From: Oscillospiraceae bacterium
Lineage (GTDB): Bacteria; Bacillota; Clostridia; Oscillospirales; Acutalibacteraceae
Assembly: GCA_031271865.1 (NCBI GenBank)
Contig: JAISUW010000020.1
Location: 1-42,012 of the forward strand
Reading direction: 5' to 3'
Length of the DNA: 42,012 nucleotides
The translations under genes were made by a program, and so were the position numbers. Every line of letters begins with the position of its first letter. The stretch's first letter is position 1. The notes beneath the pieces were generated by a model. The model searched no databases. It saw nothing but the letters and a program-made list of their open reading frames with translations, and was not told the DNA's origin. Positions 14,914 to 23,420 of the stretch are shown here, in pieces.

Positions 14914-17079
14914 ATGAAAACCAAACGCATTGCCGCCCTATTACTTGTGCCGTTACTCATAGCAGGACTCTTTGCCTGCGGGGAAAAGGCACCATCCGGA
15001 ACACCTGTAGACCTCTCCGAAGCGGTAGCCGCATTCACAGAGAAGCTCGATTTAGTGTGGGCTTATGATTTAGCGGTAGAAGTCAGTGAGGGGGAAGCCT
15101 ACAGAGATAACGTCTTAGGAGACCGCCAAGCCGGAAGCGATGCCGAACACGCGACCGCCGAGAAGATAGAAGCGGTCATGAAAGAAATCGGACTTGCGGA
15201 TGTGACGAAAGACCCAGTTACCGTAGACCGCATACAAGCCAACGGTTCTACGCTTGTGATAGAAGGCGATGACGAAGCCAACGCTATTCAATTGCACGCC
15301 TACCAGACACAGGGCATCGACACTGTTGCTGAGATTGTGGATGTCGGTACGGGTACCATGTGGGATTACTATGACGAGAGCGGCGAAGAGATTGATGTTG
15401 CCGGCAAGATCGTTCTCTTGGACATTGACCAGCGCGAGGATTGGTGGATAGGCACCCCCGCCATTCAGGCAAAGGTGAAAGGTGCAGCGGCCGTTTTAGC
15501 AGTCAATGTCAGCGGCTTTGCTGAAATCGCCGAAGATGCCTACAATGCCAACGATTTTTGCGGTCCGGCAGACATTCCGACCGCTTCCATCACCCAGACC
15601 GATGCCAAGTATCTGCGCTCTAAATTGGAGGACAATGATTCTCTCTCCGTACACCTCAAGATAGACAATGCGTATGAAAAAGGCAGCGGCACGTCCTATA
15701 ACGTTCGTGGGCGTATTAAAGGTTTGGACGCAAGCGAATGCGTAGTTATCGGCGCGCACTATGATGCGTACTTCTCTGGCTTCCAAGATGATACGATTGC
15801 ATGGACAGGTGTTCTTGCTCTGGCGAAAGCCATGATTGAAAGCGGCTACACACCTCTGCGTGACATCGTGTTTATATGTCACGGCGCCGAGGAATGGGGC
15901 GAGGCCAACACCGCCTTTGACTGGGCTGCTGGGTCTTACCGCGAAATCACCGGACCCGGCAAGTCATTGCAGGGCGCGGCGGTGGGCTTTGTCAACTTTG
16001 AGCTGCCTGCCGTAAAGTTCGCCGACTATACCTATACGCTTTCCGCACCCGAGAGCTATGGCTTTGTGAATATGTATACGCAGAGCGGTTTGGCTCCCGA
16101 TGCAACCGCCCTCTACCCCGACGGCGTACAACTGGACGGCTACCTGACCTCCACCTATGCCGATGACTTCAGTTACTATATTAACGGTGTACCGTCCTTC
16201 ATCAACGGCATGATGACCGACATCATGGCGGAAGAAGAGGATGTGTTTGAGTTCTACTACACGACTTACCACACCAACTATGATACCAAAGACACGTATG
16301 ACGAGGCGGTCTTCGCTTACAACCTCAAGTATTACGGCGGTTTGGCGATGTATATTGCAGAGACACCGGCCGTAGTGCTGGATTTCACCTACACCGCCCA
16401 ACGCTTAGCGGATTCCACCCCTTCCGCCATTGTAGGCGAGGCGGATTTGAACGCCTACGCAGATGGTCTTGAAGCTCTTGCCGCCGCAGGGCAGACAGTT
16501 CTCGACGAGATAGTCAGCTTGAACGAGGCGTATGCCGCCGCAGATGCAACTGAAAAGCTCTCCTTATATGAGCAAGCCAAATCTTTGAACGCCAAAACCC
16601 TCAACCTCTTTAAGGAAGCCAATGATGCCTTTGTCGGGCTCTCCGAAGAAACGCCTATTGTCCCCCATGAATGGTATTTCAACAATATTCTCACAATGGA
16701 AGAGGTTGTCGCCCTGCTTACTGCAGGTGATGTCGATGCTGCTGTGGACGATTACGCCTGGGCCATCAATGGAGTCGGTGAGTGGTATGCCATGAGCTTC
16801 GATGAAGAAACTGTAGAACAGGACGAGGGTACCTACCTCGGCAAATTCGCCGGCCAGAATTGGGGCACCGGCCGTATCTACGAGTACGCTGATGTGGAAG
16901 CCGCCACCCGCAGTCTTACCGAGCGCTATGGGGAGGAGCCGGGCGGTGACTTCTCAGAAGAAATCGCTGTCTACGCTGCCGCCATTGACAGACAAACCGA
17001 GCTGTTCCATGCCGCCTTTGCGCAAGAGATTACGGACATCCAAGTCCTTACCGCCGACTTGGTTGCTACTGTTGCGTAA
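14914..17079 (+). CDS. Secreted lipoprotein peptidase, M28 family with PA-type domain
   Basis: This 721-residue protein has a lipoprotein signal (residues 1-21, LFAC with C22 lipidated), so it is anchored outside the membrane. Residues about 120-245 resemble a protease-associated insert. The M28 zinc site follows: H282 and D284 (GAHYDAYFSG), D292/D293 (FQDDTIAW) and E326/E327 (HGAEEWG). The C-terminal third is alpha-helical and unassigned. M28 enzymes are aminopeptidases or amidohydrolases with two zincs. As last gene of the polyamine island it may free amino acids or polyamines from conjugates, but this is inference. AAGGAG lies just before the ATG. A 38-bp palindrome and a terminator follow. 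Confidence 0.8.
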   Translation: MKTKRIAALLLVPLLIAGLFACGEKAPSGTPVDLSEAVAAFTEKLDLVWAYDLAVEVSEGEAYRDNVLGDRQAGSDAEHATAEKIEAVMKEIGLADVTKDPVTVDRIQANGSTLVIEGDDEANAIQLHAYQTQGIDTVAEIVDVGTGTMWDYYDESGEEIDVAGKIVLLDIDQREDWWIGTPAIQAKVKGAAAVLAVNVSGFAEIAEDAYNANDFCGPADIPTASITQTDAKYLRSKLEDNDSLSVHLKIDNAYEKGSGTSYNVRGRIKGLDASECVVIGAHYDAYFSGFQDDTIAWTGVLALAKAMIESGYTPLRDIVFICHGAEEWGEANTAFDWAAGSYREITGPGKSLQGAAVGFVNFELPAVKFADYTYTLSAPESYGFVNMYTQSGLAPDATALYPDGVQLDGYLTSTYADDFSYYINGVPSFINGMMTDIMAEEEDVFEFYYTTYHTNYDTKDTYDEAVFAYNLKYYGGLAMYIAETPAVVLDFTYTAQRLADSTPSAIVGEADLNAYADGLEALAAAGQTVLDEIVSLNEAYAAADATEKLSLYEQAKSLNAKTLNLFKEANDAFVGLSEETPIVPHEWYFNNILTMEEVVALLTAGDVDAAVDDYAWAINGVGEWYAMSFDEETVEQDEGTYLGKFAGQNWGTGRIYEYADVEAATRSLTERYGEEPGGDFSEEIAVYAAAIDRQTELFHAAFAQEITDIQVLTADLVATVA

Positions 17080-17097
17080 GCAAGTTGCACCACGCAT

Positions 17098-17135
17098 GAT
17101 GGAGCAATGCTCCTTATATGGAGCATTGCTCCATC
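17098..17135. repeat. 38-bp palindromic element, copy 2
   Basis: GATGGAGCAATGCTCC (17098-17113) is perfectly complementary to GGAGCATTGCTCCATC (17120-17135) around TTATAT. It has the same length and arm sequence as the element at 10431-10468, and like it lies just after a stop codon. Confidence 0.75.
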
Positions 17136-17190
17136 TTCATACTGCTGCGCCGAACCCAAGAGTTTAGCCCAAAGCAAACGCAGAACAAAA

Positions 17191-17226
17191 CACCCTGTCG
17201 TGGAATAACGACGGGGTGGAATTTTT
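17191..17226 (+). terminator. Intrinsic terminator between convergent genes
   Basis: CACCCTGTCGT (17191-17201) pairs with ACGACGGGGTG (17208-17218) with one G-U pair, followed within three bases by five T. It ends the polyamine island. The reverse strand has a weaker T-rich tract, so it may also serve the convergent amidohydrolase gene. Confidence 0.85.
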
Positions 17227-17252
17227 GCAGTCGGACGGTAAATGGTTCCGGG

Positions 17253-18071
17253 TTATATGCCCAAGATTCCCCGTAGATTCCCTCCTAAGATAGCCGCCTT
17301 GTCATCATCTGCTATCGGCAAAGCCTTAATTCTTGCAATCAGGTTCTTGTTGTATTCGGCGCTCTTGAACGGGAAATCCAGCCCGTAAATCTGCCTTCCC
17401 ACTCCGATTTGGGCGATGGACGTCATCAGTTCCGCGTCCGTCAAGCACCAAGCGGATTGGTATTCGCACGCTCCTGCTCTTTTCGGCGTGTCAATGCTAG
17501 TCCACCCGGCAAACCCATGCTTGCCGTTTTGGAGCACAGCCAAAGCGTCGCGGAAAAAGTGGAATCCGCCGATGTGTTCCATGCTGAACTTCAGCTCGGG
17601 GTAATCCCAGTTCAGTCTGTCGAACAAAAGTGGGTGGTAGTCCTCAATCGGGTGATGGTGAACGCCCGTATGGAACGTGAGCATCAGCCCGAGTCTTTCT
17701 GCTTCGGCATATACTTGCCTTGCTTTGACGGACAGCACCGGCACGTTCTGTGTTGCCGGGTGAATCTTGATGCCCTTAAACCCCAGGGATGCAATGTGCC
17801 TCACTTGGTCTTTCAGGTCGTCTTGCTCAAAATTGAGCCGCCCGAAACCGTAAAGGTTCGGCTTATCCGCAATTCTCTTGGCCAACCAATCGTTGCTGTT
17901 TTCCCTTGAGTCAAGCTCGCTGTAAGAATCCTGCTGTGTCGGCGCAAAGCACACCGCACCCTCCGCCCCGATTTCTTCTAAGAACTCCAAAAGCTTCTCG
18001 ACTGTTGCACCCGGCCTTTTTTCAGCCGGGAAAACGTGCGCATGGTGCGCAAGTACTCTAATCTCAGCCAT
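17253..18071 (-). CDS. Amidohydrolase (amidohydrolase_2, TIM-barrel metal hydrolase)
   Basis: This 272-residue protein has the hallmarks of the amidohydrolase_2 family, which hydrolyses or decarboxylates small organic substrates. These are the N-terminal metal pair H10-x-H12 (HHAHVFP), IKIHPATQ near 100-107, a histidine in FHTG near 133, EHIGG near 164 and the late aspartate in YGLDFPF near 230. It is short and lacks a signal peptide, so it is cytoplasmic. AGGAGCG precedes its ATG. It is transcribed alone from a strong promoter whose whole promoter-leader module recurs before cas10 and before the gene at 34009-34851. The substrate cannot be deduced. Confidence 0.75.
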   Translation of the reverse strand: MAEIRVLAHHAHVFPAEKRPGATVEKLLEFLEEIGAEGAVCFAPTQQDSYSELDSRENSNDWLAKRIADKPNLYGFGRLNFEQDDLKDQVRHIASLGFKGIKIHPATQNVPVLSVKARQVYAEAERLGLMLTFHTGVHHHPIEDYHPLLFDRLNWDYPELKFSMEHIGGFHFFRDALAVLQNGKHGFAGWTSIDTPKRAGACEYQSAWCLTDAELMTSIAQIGVGRQIYGLDFPFKSAEYNKNLIARIKALPIADDDKAAILGGNLRGILGI

Positions 18072-18110
18072 GAAACGCTCCTAATCCGATCTCCGATTTA
18101 GCATCATTTT

Positions 18111-18158
18111 GAATCCGCATTCCCCTCCATCAGGGGAATCGGCCTGTCCGGAATGCCT
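18111..18158 (-). promoter_or_regulatory. Conserved leader hairpin of module 1
   Basis: The transcribed leader contains ATTCCCCT (18119-18126, same on both strands) paired with AGGGGAAT (18132-18139) around a five-base loop, then GCGGATTC. The same arrangement, with different but still pairing stem bases, appears before the EVE-Tudor gene and cas10. Confidence 0.6.
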
Positions 18159-18187
18159 ATTGTAACACAGTAAAGCGTTCTTGTCAA
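18159..18187 (-). promoter_or_regulatory. Promoter of the amidohydrolase gene (module 1)
   Basis: On the minus strand TTGACA (18187-18182), a 17-base spacer beginning AGAACGCTTTACT, and TACAAT (18164-18159). The -35 box and the first part of the spacer are identical to the promoters at 34930-34958 and 35019-35047. Confidence 0.85.
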
Positions 18188-18314
18188 GTGGTATTCTTCA
18201 AATACAGCCTACGGTCGTCAGCTGTGTTATGTTACGGAATCACTATTATAATTCTTCAGAAGAACAAACATATTGCAGAGACACGGCGGAGTCGGCGTAA
18301 ATCGCTACCCCCCG

Positions 18315-19850
18315 CTACTCTTTCTGAGAGAGGGCTTCATGATCTTCTTCTTCGGTTCCTATCCAAAGTGCAGAATACGTCAGTCCGGTCAGCGCCTCCA
18401 GGGCGGTTTTCTCTTCGGCGGTGCAAGCGGCGTTACCGGTCCGGCGCTTCTCGGCGACGCGCATTTTGAGCATCGCGTGAATCTCCGGCGAGAGGGGATA
18501 CCGCTGTGCGAAGAGCCACATGCAGATCCCGCAGACCGTCGGAATCCCGCTGAAAAGCAGCTTCACCGCAAAGAGCGGCGCACCTTGCGCCAATTCCGGC
18601 GAAGCGTTGGATTCGTTCAGCCCAAAGGCTGAGAGTACCCCGCCGCACAGGAGAAATGCCAGCCCCTGCATCACCTGCTTGCCCATGTTCACAAAGCCCG
18701 CGCTGACGCCCTCCCGCTCTTTGCCGGTGATGACTTCATCCACATCGGGCAGGTCGGCCAAGAGGGTGGTGGGGATGAACTGAATACAAGATGCCCCATA
18801 GCCGGAGAGGGCTTGCGTGAGGAAGTAGAACCAGAGCGGCGTTTTGCTCGTGATGATTAAGCCAAGCGCCGAGCCCACGATGTGCAGGGGGAAGTTCAGC
18901 GCCAGCGGGGCTTGCTTCTTTTTAAAGCGGCTCAGCAAATAAATACTCGTGAGGAAACTCAGCACCTCCCACGCCCCCTCCCAGTTGATAGAGAGGGATG
19001 CCAAGCGCATGGGGATCCCGAAGAAAGTATACGAGCGGTTGGAGTAGACAAGCAGAATGAATAACACCTGCGTCGCGGTGGAGCAATAGGCCGTGAAGAC
19101 GCCCAAGAGGTTGAGCGCAAAGGTTTTACGGTACAGCCTGCAACGCAGGAGGGAGGTGTACTCGGAAAAGAGGGCGCGGGGGGTTAAGTGCGTGTCATCG
19201 TAGATTTTTGTGCGCTCCCGGGAGCCGGCGAAGGTGACGAGCGGCGCTATGGCAAAGACCGCTCCGAGCACGAGACCCATGCGTTTGAAGTCGCTTCCCA
19301 AGCCGGCATAGTCCGCCGCCTCTTTTGCCGGCACGAGCAAATCGAACAGCCACACCGACCCCGCCGATGCCATCCCCGCGAATAGGGAGCGCAGGACGGA
19401 ATAGTGTGTACGCTCGGTATAGCTCTCCACCATGCGCGGCAGCAGTGCCTCATATGGCACCGTCCCCAGACTCGAGGCCGTGGAGAAGAAGATACAGGCG
19501 AACAGGTAAAACAGGAATTTCCCGGCCTGCGAGGCAATTCCGAAGCCGTTCCAGAGGAGATAGTAGCTCACAAAGACCGGCAGCGCACAAAACAGCAAAT
19601 ACGGACGGCAGGCGCCCCAGCGTGTCTTTGTGCGGTCGACCAGCAGTCCGAGGAAGGGGTCAATCAGACCATCCCAAACCTTGGCGATGCCGGACACAAA
19701 CCCCGCCGCCGCCGGCGACAGCCCCGCGCCGAAGATGAGGAAATTGAGGTAGTACATGGATGTAATCTGCTGCCCGCCGCCGCCGAGCATATACCCGGCC
19801 GAGTAGGTGACCATGCGAAGGGCTTTTTTGGCTTTGCTGTTTTCCTTCAC
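18315..19850 (-). CDS. GPH-family (MelB-like) sodium/proton:sugar symporter
   Basis: This 511-residue membrane protein has about twelve hydrophobic segments and belongs to MFS_2 / glycoside-pentoside-hexuronide:cation symporters. The first loop carries the family signature region DGLIDPFLGLLVDRTKTRWG (near 60-79), and RPYLLF follows near 82-87. Such proteins import sugars or related solutes with a cation. The C-terminal 60 residues are hydrophilic. It is the last gene of a three-gene minus-strand operon, 11 bases after the CrtC/AttH-like gene. Its partner suggests a substrate other than a simple sugar, possibly a lipid-like or terpenoid compound, but this is unproven. Confidence 0.8.
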   Translation of the reverse strand: MKENSKAKKALRMVTYSAGYMLGGGGQQITSMYYLNFLIFGAGLSPAAAGFVSGIAKVWDGLIDPFLGLLVDRTKTRWGACRPYLLFCALPVFVSYYLLWNGFGIASQAGKFLFYLFACIFFSTASSLGTVPYEALLPRMVESYTERTHYSVLRSLFAGMASAGSVWLFDLLVPAKEAADYAGLGSDFKRMGLVLGAVFAIAPLVTFAGSRERTKIYDDTHLTPRALFSEYTSLLRCRLYRKTFALNLLGVFTAYCSTATQVLFILLVYSNRSYTFFGIPMRLASLSINWEGAWEVLSFLTSIYLLSRFKKKQAPLALNFPLHIVGSALGLIITSKTPLWFYFLTQALSGYGASCIQFIPTTLLADLPDVDEVITGKEREGVSAGFVNMGKQVMQGLAFLLCGGVLSAFGLNESNASPELAQGAPLFAVKLLFSGIPTVCGICMWLFAQRYPLSPEIHAMLKMRVAEKRRTGNAACTAEEKTALEALTGLTYSALWIGTEEEDHEALSQKE

Positions 19851-19861
19851 GCGCAGTTCTC

Positions 19862-20944
19862 CTATATATTCTTTCCGAAATACATGAGTTCCCAGATGGC
19901 CGGAGCAGTCAGTCTTTCGGCAATTTCATCCCCCTCGAAGCGTTCGAGGATGACCTCGCCCGAGAATCGGTGGTACGCACCGGTGAAGCCGATGAGCTTC
20001 GCGCCCAGCCGCTGCAGTCCTTTCAACTGCTCAATCATCTTGAAGTTAATGATATTCTCCGCCCGCTTGTAGGTGATGCGGTAGTGCTTCTCGCCGTCAT
20101 TATAATCATATATGAGTGTGTTATGTACCGGTTTCTCGGTTTGCGGGTTGATAAATGCATCTGCCGGGGTGAATGTCAGATACTGCGTATCGTCCGCGAT
20201 GTGTTCGCCCGCTTTTGCCAGCAGAAAAATCGGGTATTCCGCATAGCCGTACTTCTTTTCGCCGTAGATGTAACTGGTAATGATGCGGTACTCGCCTACG
20301 CGCGCGCGGCCCCAATACCAGTGGTGCATGAGCTGCATCATGTTGCGGTTGCCCCAGTTGTGGTCGTGGTAGCCTGTGCCGGTGTGGTGCGTGGTGATGC
20401 CGTCCACGGTGATGTCTGCCGTGACATCCCCCTCCGGGACAGAGGGCAGCCATGCGAAGGAATCCTCGTCTGCCTCGCCGAAGAAGATGTGTCCGGTCTT
20501 CGGCCGCCAGGGGGGGACATTGCTTTTCAGCGTCACGTGGGCTTGGTTTTTGCCGTCGTCATAATGGACATCGTAGGTATGAAGATCCCCTTTGATATAG
20601 CACGGTCCGATGTGCACCTCGCACTTGTTTTTGTCTGCGCTGTAGGGGATGCCAGGTACCTCCAGCCGTTCCTCAAAGTGGCGCCCGTCGGGGTAGTCTA
20701 AGTCGATGGTAGCGTAGGGTGCCAACGGCTTACCGGGTACCATCATCCGCTTGGTATAAAAGACGATGACGAGCGAAGTGCCGTCGTCCAGGCGTGTATC
20801 TACATACCACCACTCATAGGAGCCGGGGCCGCCGTCTGTGCGGGCGCCGTCCTCCCATGGGGCGATGGAGACCGGGTCAACGCCCAGGCGCTCGTAGTGA
20901 CGGTCTTCCCCCGCAATGCCGGAGGGCAGAACTTTTTTAGGCAT
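19862..20944 (-). CDS. CrtC/AttH-type lipocalin-like protein
   Basis: This 360-residue protein matches the CrtC (hydroxyneurosporene synthase) / AttH-like lipocalin family: GSYEWWYVDTRLDDGTS near 41-57 at the start, and the strongly conserved GTGYHDHNWGN near 190-200 in the middle. Characterised relatives hydrate carotenoids or rearrange terpenoids and pyrones, acting on hydrophobic ligands in a double beta-barrel. No carotenoid gene is visible nearby, so the substrate is unknown. It overlaps the upstream membrane-protein gene by 8 bases, showing translational coupling. No signal peptide is seen. Confidence 0.75.
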   Translation of the reverse strand: MPKKVLPSGIAGEDRHYERLGVDPVSIAPWEDGARTDGGPGSYEWWYVDTRLDDGTSLVIVFYTKRMMVPGKPLAPYATIDLDYPDGRHFEERLEVPGIPYSADKNKCEVHIGPCYIKGDLHTYDVHYDDGKNQAHVTLKSNVPPWRPKTGHIFFGEADEDSFAWLPSVPEGDVTADITVDGITTHHTGTGYHDHNWGNRNMMQLMHHWYWGRARVGEYRIITSYIYGEKKYGYAEYPIFLLAKAGEHIADDTQYLTFTPADAFINPQTEKPVHNTLIYDYNDGEKHYRITYKRAENIINFKMIEQLKGLQRLGAKLIGFTGAYHRFSGEVILERFEGDEIAERLTAPAIWELMYFGKNI

Positions 20945-21407
20945 CTACCTTCTCTCCTTTTCTATGCAGCGCGGCAAATAGATACAGCACCGTATCTATC
21001 AGCAACAATATCGCCAGCGCGATTTGCAACTGCAGCCACATCGCCTCTCCGACCGAAAGATTTTGCCAGCGGGTAATCAGAAAATAGATTGCCAGCCCGA
21101 GCTGAATCCCGGCAACCGCCAAAAAAGCCCCGCGCAGGTCGGATGTTTCCGAAAGAAAAGTCAGCACTGCCTGCCCGATGAACAGGGCACCCAACACCAG
21201 CCACGGCACAGTCGTCAGCAAGGTGGTGACCGTTGCGTCGGCCAGGCTTCCGCCGACCTGCGCGAGAAGTCCCAGTCCCAGTACCCCGCAGGCGATCGCC
21301 AATACGCGCTGCGCGGTCCGTTTCTGCGCCTTGACGCGCACCAGATGAAGAATCGCGAGGAACAAACCCAGAGCAGCCGGAATCAATCGCGGAAGAACCA
21401 AAGCCAT
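20937..21407 (-). CDS. Small four-helix membrane protein, function unknown
   Basis: This 156-residue protein contains about four hydrophobic helices (near 5-22, 33-52, 62-85 with 91-108, and 122-146) separated by short polar loops. No catalytic motif or family is recognised. AAAGGAG precedes its ATG, and it is the first gene of the operon with the CrtC/AttH-like protein and the symporter. It may be a partner or ligand-presenting membrane component for them; this rests on position only. Confidence 0.6.
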   Translation of the reverse strand: MALVLPRLIPAALGLFLAILHLVRVKAQKRTAQRVLAIACGVLGLGLLAQVGGSLADATVTTLLTTVPWLVLGALFIGQAVLTFLSETSDLRGAFLAVAGIQLGLAIYFLITRWQNLSVGEAMWLQLQIALAILLLIDTVLYLFAALHRKGEKVDA

Positions 21408-21440
21408 AGCAAAAACTCCTTTACCAATCTGTTACTATAT

Positions 21441-21468
21441 ATTATAACATACTATAAATATATGTCAA
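21441..21468 (-). promoter_or_regulatory. Promoter of the minus-strand symporter operon
   Basis: On the minus strand TTGACA (21468-21463), a 16-base A/T-rich spacer and TATAAT (21446-21441). It is divergent from the nitrogenase-like operon promoter, with 23 bases between the two -35 boxes, so one regulator bound between them could act on both. Confidence 0.8.
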
Positions 21469-21491
21469 GTAAAATATTTTTTCAGAAACGC

Positions 21492-21520
21492 TTGACATAT
21501 TCCTCTGAATATGATAATAT
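21492..21520 (+). promoter_or_regulatory. Promoter of the nitrogenase-like operon, with spacer palindrome
   Basis: TTGACA (21492-21497), 17-base spacer, TAATAT (21515-21520). The spacer contains ATATTC (21497-21502) and its complement GAATAT (21507-21512) around CTCT, a likely regulator site between the two boxes. Confidence 0.8.
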
Positions 21521-21554
21521 ATTACATATAAACTTAGTATGATTAGGTGACAGC

Positions 21555-22418
21555 ATGGCGAAGAAACTCAAACAGCTCGCGATTTACGGTAAGGGCGGCA
21601 TCGGCAAATCCACCACGACATCCAACCTTTCGGCGGCATTGGCGGACATGGGCTACAAGGTCATGCAGTTCGGCTGCGACCCCAAGGCCGACTCAACCAA
21701 CACCTTGCGCGGCGGCCATGACATCCCGACGGTGCTGGATCTCTTGCGGGAAAAAGGCAACGTGGATCCCCATGAGGCCGTCTTCCAAGGCTACGGCGGC
21801 ATCTACTGCGTGGAGGCAGGCGGTCCTGCGCCCGGGGTCGGCTGCGCGGGGCGGGGCATCACGACAGCGGTGCAGCTCTTAAAGTCCAATAAGGTCTTTG
21901 AGGAGTTGGATTTGGATTATGTCATCTACGATGTCCTGGGGGATGTTGTCTGCGGCGGGTTTGCCGTGCCCATCCGCGAGGGCTTGGCGGAGCACGTCTT
22001 CACCGTTACGAGCGCGGACTTCATGGCCATTTACGCTGCCAATAATCTGTTTATGGGTATCAAAAAATACGCCAACAGCGGCGGGGCGCTCTTGGGCGGC
22101 ATTATCGCCAACTCCGTCACCAAATCTTACCAACGTGAATTGATTGACGATTTTGCGGCGCGCACGCACACGCAGGTCATGGCCTATGTGCCGCGCTCTC
22201 TTACTGTCACGCAATCTGAACTCTCCGGCCGCACCGCCATCGAGGCCGCGCCCGAGAGTGAACAAGCCGCTGTCTACCGCGCCCTAGCTAAGCGCATTGA
22301 TGCGCATACGCAATCGAAAACGCCGGCCCCCTTGGAAAAACCTGCCCTCAAGACCTGGGCAGCGGAATGGGCGGAAAAACTTATTGAGATTGAGAAGCAA
22401 AATGCGGTACAAATATAG
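21555..22418 (+). CDS. Nitrogenase iron protein-like ATPase (NifH-like)
   Basis: This 287-residue protein is a member of the NifH/BchL/CfbC family, ATP-driven [4Fe-4S] reductases that pass electrons one at a time to a NifDK-like partner. The P-loop GKGGIGKST is at 12-20. The two cluster cysteines are C97 (GVGCAGRG) and C133 (DVVCGG), close to Azotobacter NifH positions 97 and 132, and R100 is kept. The last 35 residues are a charged extension. It starts the operon that carries NifB-, NifD- and NifK-like genes, so its partner is almost certainly the 30634/32672 pair. Presence of NifB argues against a chlorophyll or F430 role. The ATG at 21555 has a modest GGTGA ribosome site. Confidence 0.9.
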   Translation: MAKKLKQLAIYGKGGIGKSTTTSNLSAALADMGYKVMQFGCDPKADSTNTLRGGHDIPTVLDLLREKGNVDPHEAVFQGYGGIYCVEAGGPAPGVGCAGRGITTAVQLLKSNKVFEELDLDYVIYDVLGDVVCGGFAVPIREGLAEHVFTVTSADFMAIYAANNLFMGIKKYANSGGALLGGIIANSVTKSYQRELIDDFAARTHTQVMAYVPRSLTVTQSELSGRTAIEAAPESEQAAVYRALAKRIDAHTQSKTPAPLEKPALKTWAAEWAEKLIEIEKQNAVQI

Positions 22419-22538
22419 AAGCAAGAGAAAAGAGGCAAGGAGCAAGAATCCGGCACTACACACTACACAAAAATATACTTTCCTTTTTCTTACCTTTTAC
22501 TTCTTGCCGCTTGTCACTTGAAGGAGGTGCAAATTGAA

Positions 22539-23405
22539 ATGTCCGCAGCCATCGCCGACCTGACGCGCCGCCACCCCTGCTACAGCGCCGACCCGCGGGG
22601 CAAGGCGCGGATTCATCTGCCCGTTAGCCCCGGGTGTAATTTGCTCTGCAAGTTCTGCCTGCGCAAAACGGATACGGGGACGATGGCTCCCGGCGTTGCA
22701 AGCTCGCTCCTCACACCCGAGGAGGCAATGGATGTCCTCCGCCGTGCGGTGAAGCGCATCCCGGAAATCAGCGTAGTGGGCATAGCGGGACCGGGCGACA
22801 CGCTCGTCACCCCTTACGCAATCGAAACGTTATGCCGGGCGGGCGAGGCTTTCCCGCAGTTGCTCAAATGTATGAGTACCAATGGTCTCCTCCTCGAAGA
22901 CAAGGCCGCGGAAGTGCTGGAAGCGGACATCGATGCCCTTACCGTCACCGTCAACGCCGTGAACCCGATGATTCTTGCTGAAATATGTTCGGGCTACATA
23001 TATAAAGGAAAGCGCCGCAACGACTTCGATTTTTTGATTCGGCAGCAGCTGAAAGGCATCCGAACTGTTGCGAAAGAAGGACTGACCGTTAAAGTGAATG
23101 CCGTCCTCTGCCCCGGCATCAACGACGGGCATATTCAGGAAATAGCAAAAGCGGTCAAGGAGGCAGGAGCACGGCTTTTCAACGTCATCCCGCTCATTCC
23201 GCAGAATGCGCTCTCCCACCTGCGCGAGCCCGGCTGTCCGGAGGTGGAGCGCACCCGTGCCGCCGTGGAGGAAATTCTCCCGGTGTTCCGCCACTGTATG
23301 CGCTGCCGGGCGGATGCAGTCGGCTACATCGGCGGCGAGGACATATCCCGTGAGCTGTACGGCGGCAAGCTGATTGCATCGGAAAACACATTTTCGCACG
23401 GATAA
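22539..23405 (+). CDS. Compact NifB-like radical SAM cofactor synthase
   Basis: This 288-residue protein resembles NifB, which fuses two [4Fe-4S] clusters with a SAM-derived carbon into the iron-sulphur-carbide precursor of nitrogenase cofactors. HPCYSADPRGKARIHLPVSP begins at residue 12 as in NifB. The radical SAM motif is C33, C37 and C40 (CNLLCKFC), and the C-terminal HCMRCRADAVG matches the NifB tail that ligates the substrate cluster. It lacks the NafY-type domain of long NifBs. The ATG at 22539 follows AAGGAGGTG; an upstream TTG in frame would place that ribosome site inside the gene. It implies that the NifDK-like enzyme carries a NifB-type cofactor. Confidence 0.85.
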   Translation: MSAAIADLTRRHPCYSADPRGKARIHLPVSPGCNLLCKFCLRKTDTGTMAPGVASSLLTPEEAMDVLRRAVKRIPEISVVGIAGPGDTLVTPYAIETLCRAGEAFPQLLKCMSTNGLLLEDKAAEVLEADIDALTVTVNAVNPMILAEICSGYIYKGKRRNDFDFLIRQQLKGIRTVAKEGLTVKVNAVLCPGINDGHIQEIAKAVKEAGARLFNVIPLIPQNALSHLREPGCPEVERTRAAVEEILPVFRHCMRCRADAVGYIGGEDISRELYGGKLIASENTFSHG

Positions 23406-23420
23406 ACGGAGGGGACAAAC

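Noticed and set aside
18257-18272. TTCTTC-A-GAAGAA palindrome downstream of the symporter gene as a regulator site
   Set aside because: It lies behind the gene and upstream of the amidohydrolase -35 box by about 70 bases, with no promoter fitting it; chance is likely.
21555-22418. Assignment of the Fe protein to chlorophyll (BchL/ChlL) or F430 (CfbC) synthesis
   Set aside because: A NifB-like gene and separate D and K subunits with full P-cluster cysteines are present, and no tetrapyrrole genes are nearby.
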